Part shown: piece after piece, positions 1 through 24,082 of the stretch
Layout: every line of letters starts with the position of its first letter
Position numbering within the stretch: position 1 is the first letter of the stretch
Assembly (NCBI GenBank): GCA_016165875.1
Contig: JABBOT010000080.1
Location: forward strand, 32,056,299-32,120,298
From: Acanthopleura granulata
Lineage: Eukaryota; Mollusca; Polyplacophora; Chitonida; Chitonidae
DNA length: 64,000 bases
Direction of reading: 5' to 3'
Program-made: the position numbers and the translations under genes
The notes under the pieces: generated by a model
Databases searched by the model: none
Told to the model about the DNA's origin: nothing
Seen by the model: the letters and a program-made list of their open reading frames with translations, nothing else

Positions 1-1447
1 ATCTCCTTTAAGACATCGCCTTACAGCTCTGGCACAGATCGCAGAATACTGGATGTAGCTGAAAACATAAAATACAAAACCCAACATCTCAAACCACTCT
101 CAATTAGACCCTTTATGTCTCTGTGGCTCCACCTGGTACAAGTACTTAACTATTAGCCATAGAGACATTGACTGCTTAACTGATTTACATGTAACTTTCC
201 ATGTTCCTTTTGAAGTCATTTTTTCTCCCCCACGGTCACATGCTTTTATTGTGTATTCGTTGATTGAAAAAATGAATAAGGATATGTTTGATTTGCCAAA
301 GAGGATTAAATAAATAATCTCTTTTTCAAACCATGGTGTCCTGTGCAGACAAGTTTGGAGCAAAAGTTTAACTGATGAGGGCTATGTGAGCATTACATCT
401 GTGATCTGTTTCATTCTTCCCAGCTTAGCTTTCAGAAATACACATATGTACTCTGCCATTCACTAAACTGGAACTTGTTTTTTTTCAAGTGTGCTGTCCT
501 CAACATGTCAAAGCTGTGTGTTTCAAAAATATGCTTCCTTTAATTCCAGAGTAATTCTGGCTCAATACAACCTAGGTATTTGTAAATAATTAAGACCATC
601 TAGTCACAATTATTTCAAATGTACCTGGCGCTTCAATACTAGACAGAATTCGCTGGCTGCCATTTCGTTTAGTAGTTGCCACTTGGAATTGTTCGGAAAA
701 AAGATACATGTAAACTTGTGCAACATTGGGAATGAAACCAAGAAGATTAACACCACTGAAAGGGCGAATGACAACTTGTTTGTTAGTCTTAAAATTAAGA
801 CTTTGAGGACAGCACAGGCAAACAGGATAGAGTTCCAGGCTAGTAAATGTAACTATTCAGAGCTGTGAATGTGGTTGCTAAGCTGATAACATGGCCTACC
901 ACTCTCAGAGCTATGTGAGCACGTGTGTGTGTCGCATGCTTCTGTCATGTGGTCAACACTTTAAGAGGGCATCCTCCATTTGCACAGACTTCATTCACCT
1001 AGACTTACTCAGGGAAGGTAGCCCTAAAACTTTTAGCTGTGAGGCCGGATAGGTCACAACTCTACGGTTGGCTGTTTAAATTTCAGTAGCTGACTCAATG
1101 GCCTTCCACGATGCCTGGTCACAAAAAGGCCATTGAGTCGTAAAACACAACAACAGTTCAGCTGAAAGTTGAAATAAAAGTACCTCAGCTGACTGTTTTT
1201 CAATTTTGTACTCCATGACAATAATCATGAGTAGGTGTTTGATGCCTGGGATCTCTTGCCTGTATCCACATTGCTTGCCTAGTAACAGCAAATGATTTAT
1301 ATGCTTAAACTTCAATGACGTCCCAAATAAAATGGTTTCTCTGTTTAATATGAACATTTGGTTGCAATTACGGCTGATCCGGCATCCTGTTTCATAAGCC
1401 TTATCACACTGTATAAGATAAAGAACAGTGTAGAACTTAACATGTTT
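1..1447. other. 5' flank, no gene recognised
   Basis: AT-rich DNA with only short, composition-driven open frames on both strands and none with recognisable protein character. The one structured item is the hairpin at 1092-1139, listed separately. It could hold non-coding first exons or promoter of DEF8, but nothing in the sequence shows this. Confidence 0.5.
1092..1139. repeat. perfect 14-bp hairpin
   Basis: GACTCAATGGCCTT at 1092-1105 is exactly reverse-complemented at 1126-1139, with a 20-base loop. It may be a stem-loop or the core of an old inverted-repeat element; no function can be read from it. Confidence 0.7.
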
Positions 1448-2085
1448 AATGACCGTCTCGGTGACCTGGTGGTTAGATTGTTCGCCTCGATGTCAGGAAA
1501 CCCGGGAACAATCTCAGGTCGTGTCATACTAAAGGCTTCACAGATGGTACTTGTTGCTGCCTCTGTACTCGGCACTGAGGCGTTACAGCGAGGAAACAGG
1601 ACTGGTCGGCCCGGTGGCAGTATAATATGACCGGGTGGGATGTCATATCTGGTGTCTTCGTCATGATGTTCCAGTGGCGGCTGGGCCCTGCACGTCTCTG
1701 TGGCATGACCATGAACTTTAATATCAGTCACAGAGACACTGCTCGGTTAACTCAAATCAAGCATACTTTTTCGCTCGAAATCGGGGTCATGTTCTTGCGC
1801 GGTGAGTCTCAAGGAGATACACATCAATACAGGTGTATGGAATATATTATGTTTGGAGGCGACAAGAAAATGCTATATGGACTTGCTAGCGAAAAAGTAC
1901 TGTATCCTTGCTCTGAGTTAACCAAGTAGTGTCTGTGCCTAACGTTAAAGTACTGGGGCAAGCCAAAGAGACACGCTGGGTCTTGTGGCAGCAGCACTTT
2001 GGCGGCATGGACTCGCCCTGCCACAAGGAGACATAGCATATAAAAACGTTCTAAGGACTCCTCGTCGTCATTTCACAGAAAAATT
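1448..2085 (+). mobile_element. SINE-B copy, split by a foldback element
   Basis: The head (about 1452-1530) is tRNA-like, with an A-box-like GACCTGGTGGTTAGA and a B-box-like region after the GGAAACCCGGG stretch. The body (CTTGTTGCTGCC, ACCGGGTGGGATGTCATATCTGGT) and the tail (CTCCTCGTCGTCATTTCACAG) match the copies near 9700, 14885 and 63685 in this window. About 290 bases of unrelated palindromic DNA interrupt it at 1688-1978. The family name is not certain. Confidence 0.75.
1688..1978. mobile_element. foldback/MITE-like element inserted in SINE-B
   Basis: Arms of roughly 88 bases (1688-1775 and 1888-1976) are imperfect reverse complements. Shared blocks include GGTTAACTCA and TACTTTTTCGCT on the left and their complements on the right. 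Other SINE-B copies are continuous across this point, which marks it as an insertion. A GTGGC-like pentamer at both edges could be the target duplication. It encodes nothing, so it would be a non-autonomous DNA element. Confidence 0.7.
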
Positions 2086-3678
2086 GTTGAGTATGACGTA
2101 CAACCCATGGATGCATATATACATGCATACAGGCACATATATAAAACCTTAATAAGCCACACAGTGACCAGAATTCGCTAGATGGATTTTCGTTTCTATG
2201 TTTCAACCTTTCATAACTGTCAGTCAAAACCAGTTACCTTGAACAGACACGCTGCCTAGATTTACTTACTTCAAACCAGCTTGGCGCCAGAAAGTCATGC
2301 TGAACGAGACTGTCTATTCAAAAAACGAAGAAAAATACCACACAAACTTGGAACACCAGACACACTGATGACACTGGCAAGGTGAATGTGCAATGTGTCC
2401 CATAGTGCAACGCGCAGCTGGTTTCCAACTCGATATCGGAAACATGCATTGACTCACAAACAGTCAACTAATTCGTGGTGTCCGATTACCACGTGTCTGT
2501 AAACTTCTGTCGTTATTTCTTCTGGATTTATGAAGTTTTCCTACAGCACCATTAATGATACAGAAAGTGGAGTTGTTTAATGAAAATACTAGAAAGATAC
2601 TCGAAGCGTGAATCTGTTTAAAGCAAAATGTACGAGTGTGTTTTCTTTCGGAAACCTTTTTCGCCTACCCCGTGACTTTTTAGGTCAGCAGACCAAAACA
2701 CAGGGAACAGATGTTCGGAAGTAAAGGGAATCAGCTGCGCCAGTGTACTCACTTCAAGGATTCGTATCTGCTGACAGTTCCATCGGCAGATTATGAAAGG
2801 TGAAACAGTGAAGGTGATCTTAATCCGTGTGTTCTCTCTTGGCAAACCCTTTCGCGACACAGCGGTTTCGTGTGTTATCATTACGCCTTGTGTAATGTTG
2901 TTGTTGTAATGTTTCGCCGTGGGGAAAGAGGACTTTCTGTGATGCAACCAAATACCCCCACGCCCCACTCTCCCATTAGCACATCTACTTCGGACCTTGT
3001 GGTTAAATGGATCTTGCACAAAGTTAAAACTGAAATGGATTTGTATTAAAATTGGAAGGAGCCGATACTGTGGTGATAATATTATTGTTTACAGTTTTGT
3101 CATACGTTTAGTTCTGTCAAGGGTGCTTTTATCCAGACAGTAAACCCTCTGTGCCAGTTTCCTGCAATGTACGTGTATGCCTTATTATAGTTACAGTTGA
3201 TGGAACTTGTTTGATTTGGGACCACACAGTGACAGTGAAAACCGGGAAAGAGCGCTTCTGATCAATAAAATTTGACTTCTTCGCTATATTTGACTAACGT
3301 ATAGCTGAGTTGGCATTTTGGGAGTCTCACCAGTTCACACACTGGTTGAGATGGGGAGGGGGGGGGATGTCTCGCAAATTGGTCATGGCTAAAAGCATGA
3401 TTTTATATTAAAAGATATAGTAAGGCTGACTCACTCAGAACTCCTTGCCATTGTTCCAACCATTCTGTGTGGGCTGTGACATAATTCTTCCCAGTGCGGA
3501 ACACTCTTGTCACCTGATACTGTAGTAAGTTGCTGGGGTTGTTGTTGAAACTAAGTGCATTTAAATTTATAACATGATATGATCCAATAACTTACAACAC
3601 AATGGTCTGGGAAAACTATGCAGTGTTGTTCACACATGTACTTGTTATTATTAACACATGTAACATCAAAACAGTGTC
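2086..3678. other. non-coding stretch upstream of DEF8
   Basis: No exon, RNA gene or clear repeat was recognised. A run of G near 3356-3366 and a mixed-composition patch at 2800-3000 are the only notable features. The 133-codon antisense frame at 2618-3019 has no recognisable domain. A DEF8 first non-coding exon could lie here but cannot be placed. Confidence 0.4.
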
Positions 3679-3936
3679 CTGTCCCAGTGTGATTACATGT
3701 CACACTGACAGTATGCTGTCCCAGTGTTATTACATGTCACACTGACAGTATGCTGTCCCAGTGTTATTACATGTCACACTAACAGTATGCTGTCCCAGTG
3801 TTATTACATGTCACACCGACAGTATGCTGTCCCGGTGTTATTACATGTCACACTGACAGTATGCTGTTCCAGTGTTATTACATGTCACACCGACAGTATG
3901 CTGTCCCAGTGTTATTACATGTCACACTGACAGTCA
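3679..3936. repeat. 37-bp minisatellite, 7 copies
   Basis: The unit carries CTGTCCCAGTGTTATTACAT followed by GTCACACTGACAGTATG. Copies start at 3679, 3716, 3753, 3790, 3827, 3864 and 3901 and differ at a few bases. Because 37 is not a multiple of three, the array opens short frames in several registers; these are artefacts. Confidence 0.95.
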
Positions 3937-4405
3937 AGTCAGAAGATTTACTTCTTGGCCTAGCTCTCTGATCAGTCAGTCTCATAAGCTTAAAGCTAGA
4001 TACCCAGTGGGCACTAAAATTCTCCACACTCCAAACGAAGATAATTCAACAATGAATTTATACAAATCCAAACAGGTTTTTTCATTTAAAAGTGAATATT
4101 GTAACCGTTTTAATGAACAGTGCCACAATCATGAACTGTCACTTACTTGCAGTTTGCTTAAGTATTCCCTGCTTAATTAGTATGCAGGGTTCCGTAAGAT
4201 AGGGATGTAGATTTCTCTTCATTACTCAAGGTGCAGCTGCCTCCGTAGCAGTATCATTATGTTTTTGTACCTCCTTAGCAAATATCACCATTTACTTTTG
4301 ACTTTCATTTAATTTATGTTGCTCTTGTTTGATTTGTTTTTGTTTTTGTTTAGTATTATAGACTGTATTTAGGATGAGAGCTGCACCTGTGGTCGGCATG
4401 AGGCG
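3937..4405 (+). other. DEF8: region just upstream of the DEF8 coding start
   Basis: A T-rich, TTTTTG-repeated tract at 4325-4350 precedes AG dinucleotides at 4352-4353 and 4371-4372. An in-frame TAG overlaps the second. This looks like the polypyrimidine tract and acceptor of an exon carrying a little 5' UTR and then the start codon, which would imply an upstream non-coding exon. The position of such an exon is unknown. Confidence 0.4.
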
Positions 4406-18660
<14,255 letters not shown>

Positions 18661-18672
<12 letters not shown>

Positions 18673-18780
18673 TGATTCGTCAGTCAGGAGAATCCGGAAG
18701 ACCCCAGCTAGTTTTTTATCAGTCAGAAGTCTGAAGACCCTAGTTAACAATTCATTGTTCATGAGAAATCCATAGTCAAG
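18661..18780. repeat. 35-39 bp decayed repeat founded on the DEF8 stop codon
   Basis: GACCCCAGCTAATGATTCGT...CAGTCAGGAG at 18661 is followed by GACCCCAGCTAGTTTTTTAT...CAGTCAGAAG at 18700 and GACCCTAGTTAACAATTCAT at 18735. Weaker relatives occur near 18862 (GGCTAATGATTCATCTCTTG) and 19300-19370. The first unit contains the last codons and the TAA of DEF8. Confidence 0.75.
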
Positions 18781-20659
18781 ATGATGGTTCTGTGTGGAGA
18801 GAATGTAATTAGGCTTCAGTTGATGGTGTATTGTTCATGAGAATTATGTCTGAAGATCAGGGCTAATGATTCATCTCTTGTTAGGGGCTTACAGACCTCA
18901 GCTATGAGGGAAAAGCTCAAGAGTCAGAACCCCTGGGTTTGCTTACACAAAGACCCCTTCGAGCTAAGTGGTACCCCAACAACCAGCTTTGTAGACACTA
19001 CATTGGTGAGGAAAAATTGGTATGAAACTTGATCCACTGTTTCCCCGTCATAATATTTTGGAAAACTGGTGGGCGACAGGACAATTTTCAATTTTCATTA
19101 TTATTTGGATGGATTTTGTGATAACTCCATCTTGTATGACAATTTCTGGTTAAAGACAAATAATGAGTTCTGCTGCAGGGGATAAAATGATCTGCCAGTG
19201 GTGACTTGAAGGAAGGAATCGAGTAAAACTGGCGTGATGTTAAGAGGGCTTCATGAAAGTGGATCCTAAATCATCGTCACTTGTGAGAAATCTGCATACC
19301 TCAGTCAGTGATTTGTCATTCAGGAGAAGACCTGAAATCCCAGCCATTAGGGAAGAGCCCAGTCCTCAGAACCTCCAAACTGTTTGTGTGCATTCCAGAC
19401 TAGAGTCAAATTCTTCTGAATTTGGCAGCCTTGGTTACATGCCTACATGCATCAGCTGCTCGCACCAGGATTGGGAAAGAACATACTGTTTTCTTTGGTT
19501 CAGTTGTTTCGACATCTGATCTCTTTCCATATGGCGAATCATACCACCATTTGAGCCTTGCCTTCACACAAAGTTTCATTGATTCATATATGCAGCTTTA
19601 AAAGTCCAATCCTACATAATACATTGACTAGGATCTCATGTGGAAGTCAAAGAAAGAGATTATTTATAAAACATCACCAGTATTTTTAATACTCAAAGTT
19701 CAGTAAGTAATGTTTGTGTATGATTGAGTTTGTTTTTTAACACATGTGCACTGTGTGCCTCACAAATATAGGGTGATTGCTGAGACTGTAGCAAACTAGT
19801 ACCCTAACAGCCTACTTCCCCCAAGAGGCATCCCTGTATGATTGTAATCTCACTTCTTATCGAATGCAATTATCACTTGATACAACTACATGTAGAAATG
19901 TAGCACAAATGCTAACTGTGACATCATTTGATTAGAGTTTTCTACAGTTTGATGTGCAGTTTTCGCTGTGTGGAAGGTTGATGCCTTGCATGTGGTTCAG
20001 GAAAATATTTTATGTGAAGTATGTTATCCATAAATCATAAATTATGTTTTCAAATTGTTTTCTAAGTTAAACTTTACGGATCGAATTTGTGAAGGATAAC
20101 ATGTCAGTGCCTCAGTTCTGAACAAAAAAAATGGAGAGGTGTTCTACAGTGTTTGAAAGTAAGTTTTCTGGACTTTCAGGATTTGAAATATTTTTACAAA
20201 GTTTTACTTTAGTGTATTGATATAGAGTTATGACATTATTGTTAGGAAGCCAGTAATAAATCATACTCATAGTTCTTTTTTCAGGTGTATGTGCTTATAT
20301 TAAAACTCCTATCATCATATGCCGGGAGCTTTTGTGAACAGCATGAAAAGAATTTCAAATTTTCATCAAATTTCAGATATTGCTATATTGCAGAATTTAT
20401 CATTTGACCTCTGTGAACAAGGGTAGACTGTAGGTTGCTAAGAGAGCTGTGCAGTATTGACATATGGAATGGGAAATTTGTTATGGTTGTTGACATATAT
20501 GCCATGTGTGCAGCTCCTTACAATTACATAGATTTACATTACAGCTGTTGCCAGTAATCAGATTTGAGAAATTGATATTAACCTTTAATGCAGATTAGAG
20601 AATCCTCTACAATAATGTATAAATTTTATTTATATGAATAAAGATTTAAGCCTGACCGG
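18781..20659 (+). other. DEF8: probable DEF8 3' UTR, proximal
   Basis: No coding exon recognised. Contains decayed copies of the stop-codon repeat up to about 19370 and a weak AATAAA at 20637-20642 just before a SINE. The 88-codon frame at 19253-19519 lies in this region and has no domain. Confidence 0.5.
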
Positions 20660-20900
20660 GGGACCTCCATGGCTCAATTGGTTAGCACACTAGCACAGCT
20701 TTATGACCCGGGAGCCTCCCACCTATTCAAGGTGGCCATACATGGGAAGGCCTGTCAGCAACCTGTGGATCATTGTGGGTTTCTCGTGGGCTCTGCCCTG
20801 TTTTCTCCCACCATAATGCTGGCTGCCATCGTATAAGTGAAACATTCTTGAGTACGGCGTAATACTACAATCCAGTAAACAAATAAATAAATGAATCGTT
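20660..20900 (+). mobile_element. SINE-A copy, nearly full length
   Basis: tRNA-like head GGGGACCTCCATGGCTCAAT then TTGGTTAGCACACTAGC. The body contains GGAAGGCCTGTCAGCAACCT and TCCCACCATAATGCTGGC; it ends ATAAGTGAAACATTCTTGAG and AAATAAATAAATGAAT. The central B-box region is shortened. Confidence 0.9.
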
Positions 20901-22538
20901 ACTGAACAGACCGGCCATTTGGTTTTGAACAGCTCCTCTCTGGCCTGTACTTTGTATGTGCCTGTATTTACCGGGGAAATTTAATAATAGTTCGTAACTC
21001 CACATATACAACACACTCCACTTGTTTCACATAACGTATGTATGTGTGTATTCACAGTTCAACAGTTGAGCTTTCTTAAACTACTTTCAGTGCATGCTGG
21101 AAAGGTATATGTACCAATATGCTTGAGATTTAATTCGAGGAAGTGTTCAGTGGCTTTTAATCGTTTTTACCATGTGACCATTTTGACTTATACATTTAAG
21201 GGTAACTTTCTTATGTTTCACACATAATGTCATTTCAAGAGAAAAATATCTTGGTCTAACAATCTCTGAGTGAAGAATTACTTGTTCAGAGACATTGTGC
21301 TCGAGGGTTTCATTTTTGGGGTTATTGCATGACCAATTGAACTGAAATTCGTGTTTGTGTATGCAAGGTAGGCTTTTTGCTTGCTTTGAACTGCTGTGTT
21401 TGAAACATGATGTTTTGGGATCAGATTTAGTAAACTGTTAAGCTCAGTCTTAATATATGATAGGAAATTTCATGAGCATCTGCCAATTCAGAAAAACTAA
21501 CATCAAGGCTTACAGCAAACGCTTACAGCAAACTACATATGTTTCCAATCATGAGTATAACTACCCATGTCCTGGTGTTCAACTGGAATCATTTTGAGTA
21601 TGATATTCAGTTGTTATCTGATAAGCAATAAATACAATTATAAGGTGATAAACAAACTAAAACATTATACAAAGTCACAGATCTCTAATTGTATACAGGT
21701 TTGTTGGTAGTTATATATCTGTTCATGGAATTGGTTAAAGGTAAATATGCACGTGCCTTCCCTGTCTTCTGAGTTCACTGAATCCATTGATAAAAATAAC
21801 CCTTAAAACTGACATGAGTTAGTTTCAGATATAGTTCCAATGGTCTAAACACTTAGGTCCCACTGTATGTTCTGTTTTCTTTCACTTTCATACAATGAAC
21901 AGTGAACCGTACATGTTCTTCATATGCAGATATGCAGATATTCCACATGAGACAAAATTCCCTGCTTTGATTGGATAGTAATGGTCAGTTGGGAGACATG
22001 TATGTCTCTGAATCCTGCAGTCGATGCCAAACGCCTCAGTTGACTAGTTCCTTTTGCAGAGGTGTGGAAACAGTTACATCTTTGAAGCTATTCAAAGGTA
22101 CATTGGCCTCTGTTGCTGAACTGACAGGTCTTTTGCAGGATAAATTCATCACAGTTACTCAGTGAAAAGGCCCATATCCTCTCTCAGAGTAACCGTGTAA
22201 CTAATAATATGCTGCATATCAACATACGGACTGTACAGCTGAGTATGATGTGCTGCTAGATTTTGTGTGGCTTTCTGATAATTCACATATATATGAATTT
22301 GCACAACTTTAGCATGTAACTCTTGTGAATGGCTGTGATTTAAGCGACAAGTATGTTCTCTCTAGCTGCCTTGATTATTTTATGTAGACATTATTGCTAT
22401 GCAGGTGTCTGTTCTGACATTTAAAAACAGATAAGTATGTTCTGTTTTAAGATAAGCTTTTTTAGTGATGCTTGGCCCAGTCAGTGATTGCCCTCAAATT
22501 GTAATTACAAAATATTTTGTGATTTATAACATTTTATG
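20901..22538 (+). other. DEF8: probable DEF8 3' UTR, distal
   Basis: No exon recognised. Contains one copy of a dispersed repeat at 21429-21640. It could equally be intergenic if the mRNA ends near 20640. Confidence 0.4.
21429..21640 (+). repeat. dispersed repeat C, copy 1
   Basis: Blocks AAACTGTTAAGCTCAGTCTT, CAGAAAAACTAACATCAAGG, CTTACAGCAAAC, ACTACCCATGTCC and GATAAGCAATAAATACAA recur in the same order at 24353-24530. Probably an old non-coding transposon; there is no terminal structure to classify it. Confidence 0.75.
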
Positions 22539-22544
22539 AATAAA
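22539..22544 (+). terminator. DEF8: candidate DEF8 polyadenylation signal
   Basis: AATAAA within TTTTATGAATAAAAAAAA, followed about 30 bases later by the T/GT-rich CTTGTTTGTTGTCCTGAATG and TTGTTGATTTG. This is the best signal-plus-downstream-element pair between the DEF8 stop and the PEPD promoter, and would give a 3' UTR of about 3.9 kb. An alternative is AATAAA at 20637. Confidence 0.45.
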
Positions 22545-22837
22545 AAAAATATTATTTTATTACAGAACATGTCTTGTTTGTTGTCCTGAATGTTGTTGAT
22601 TTGAAAATGATCAAAAAAACATTTAAACTGAATGCAGAAGATATTCTTGCTTCCAATTGCTAGGACACATAAAATGCTGGTTTAAACTTGGCCTTGGTCA
22701 CTGGCCAGACTTATACATTCCCCTATCACTGTGGGGCTTTGGTGACAATAAGTGGTCAATGACATGTGTTGAAGACTACTGATTTGCCATCACCATGTGA
22801 TGTGCATACTTGTATGTTTCCTGTAGGAAAGTTCATC

Positions 22838-22965
22838 AGTAAGTTGCCAGAGCCTGGTGGTTTGCCCCAAGCACTCAGGCTTCCTTCATCTATGAAACTA
22901 ACCACCATGACACAAGTGAAAAATTCTTGAGCATGACATTAAACAATAATTTCAAATAAACGTAT
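22838..22965 (+). mobile_element. SINE-A fragment
   Basis: Diverged copy: AGTTGCCAGAGCCTGGTGG, ACCACCATGACACAAGTGAA, AAATTCTTGAGCATGACATT, ending in AATTTCAAATAAA. The head is missing. Confidence 0.65.
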
Positions 22966-23234
22966 ACAGGTAGGCCTTTGTGTTGTAAACCTATAGCCTA
23001 CAAAAGCAAGCAGGACTGGACATTGCTCCTTTGTGTTATATATACACAACCAGTTATTCCACAATCATCATTGCAAAGGCTAGATTTAAAAACTGACTAC
23101 ACAGTTCAGGCCCAAGATACTTTAGGCAGGAAAGACTCCCCTTTGGTTGCCAAGCAAAAACAATTAAGATATTACCTCCTGTTGGTGGAGCATTTTAGCA
23201 GGTACCTAACATACCCACCCACAAAGCAAAGAAT

Positions 23235-23405
23235 TTGGCAAGAATAATCAAATTTACGTACATCTGGTCCATGACATAAGACAAAGACAAAGCAGCCACA
23301 AATACCACTTTTAAAGTCTTTGGAAGGACCCTACCTGAGACTGATCCCCGATCTCTCAACCTCGAAATGGACGCTCTAACCACTTGGTCACCAATGCGAT
23401 CTGAC
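23235..23405 (-). mobile_element. SINE-B fragment, reverse orientation
   Basis: Read on the minus strand it gives a tRNA-like head (GTGACCAAGTGGTTAGAGCG, GTTGAGAGATCGGGGATC), then TTCCAAAGACTTTAAAAGTG and TTGTGGCTGC. The tail is absent. Confidence 0.8.
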
Positions 23406-24062
23406 AATGTTGCATAAGGAAGACATACGTACATCTACGTGAATTACGGATCAGTTGGTTGACTGCAGTACAGGTACTCTTTCATCTCTGTGATACAGCT
23501 AGATTTATAGGATACCGGTACTGAAGATACAAGGTCTCATTCATTAGGTTATAACCTGTGCCTCCCGAAATCTCCTGTCTGTTTAATGAATTTATGTAGT
23601 TACAGGGTGACCTGTACTGCAGCTGCATACATGACAGTATTCTAAAGTAAAGCTATCCGTTCCAGTCCATGTGGATATGCTATGTATATTGCCTCATAGT
23701 AGCTAGAGAATGACCAAAGCTTTCGTCAAAAAAAAACAGTCCAAACTTCTCGTTTTCCTGTTAGCCTTGGACGTACGATTGGGTATTTATTGAACACGCC
23801 ACACTTCTTTCCCTGCAGGACTGTCCAAACACTTAAAACGGAAAGTATCATCAGCATAATCCCCCCTGAGACAAGAGACCGACAGCTGGCGCTGCGCATA
23901 GACGCACCTGACGCTTGTTGTTGCAGTTTCGCTCGCTATCCGTAACGATAGGGACAACAGAGGGGGAGTGCCGGATATAGTTAGTTTTTGATCCTTTGAC
24001 GTACAGAAGTAAGACCGACAGCGTAATGCAGGCGCAGTAAGTAGTGCTGTCTGAAACCAGAG
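23406..24062 (+). promoter_or_regulatory. PEPD: probable PEPD promoter and 5' UTR region
   Basis: From about 23820 to 24060 base composition turns CpG-richer than the surroundings (GGCGCTGCGCATAGACGC, CGCTCGCTATCCGTAACG, GACCGACAGCGTAATGCAGG), just upstream of the proposed first coding exon. No TATA box is evident. GCGCA-type words could be NRF-1-like half sites, but this is weak. Confidence 0.4.
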
Positions 24063-24082
24063 ATGGTAGCTGCTGTCTCCAG
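24063..24082 (+). CDS. PEPD: PEPD exon 1 (proposed, 20 nt)
   Basis: ATGGTAGCTGCTGTCTCCAG|GTTTGC reads MVAAVS plus two bases. Joined to exon 2 it gives [20 protein letters not shown], which parallels the start of human prolidase (MAAATG..., then the TLKVP region) in length and composition, and makes all metal ligands fall at human position +1. The donor GTTTGC is weak. No other upstream ATG with a phase-2 donor was found by eye, but I did not search exhaustively. The following intron (24083-27770) holds a dispersed repeat, a MITE and T-rich sequence. Confidence 0.6.

Noticed and set aside
2618..3019. 133-codon antisense frame upstream of DEF8
   Set aside because: No recognisable domain, and the composition is that of ordinary non-coding DNA here.
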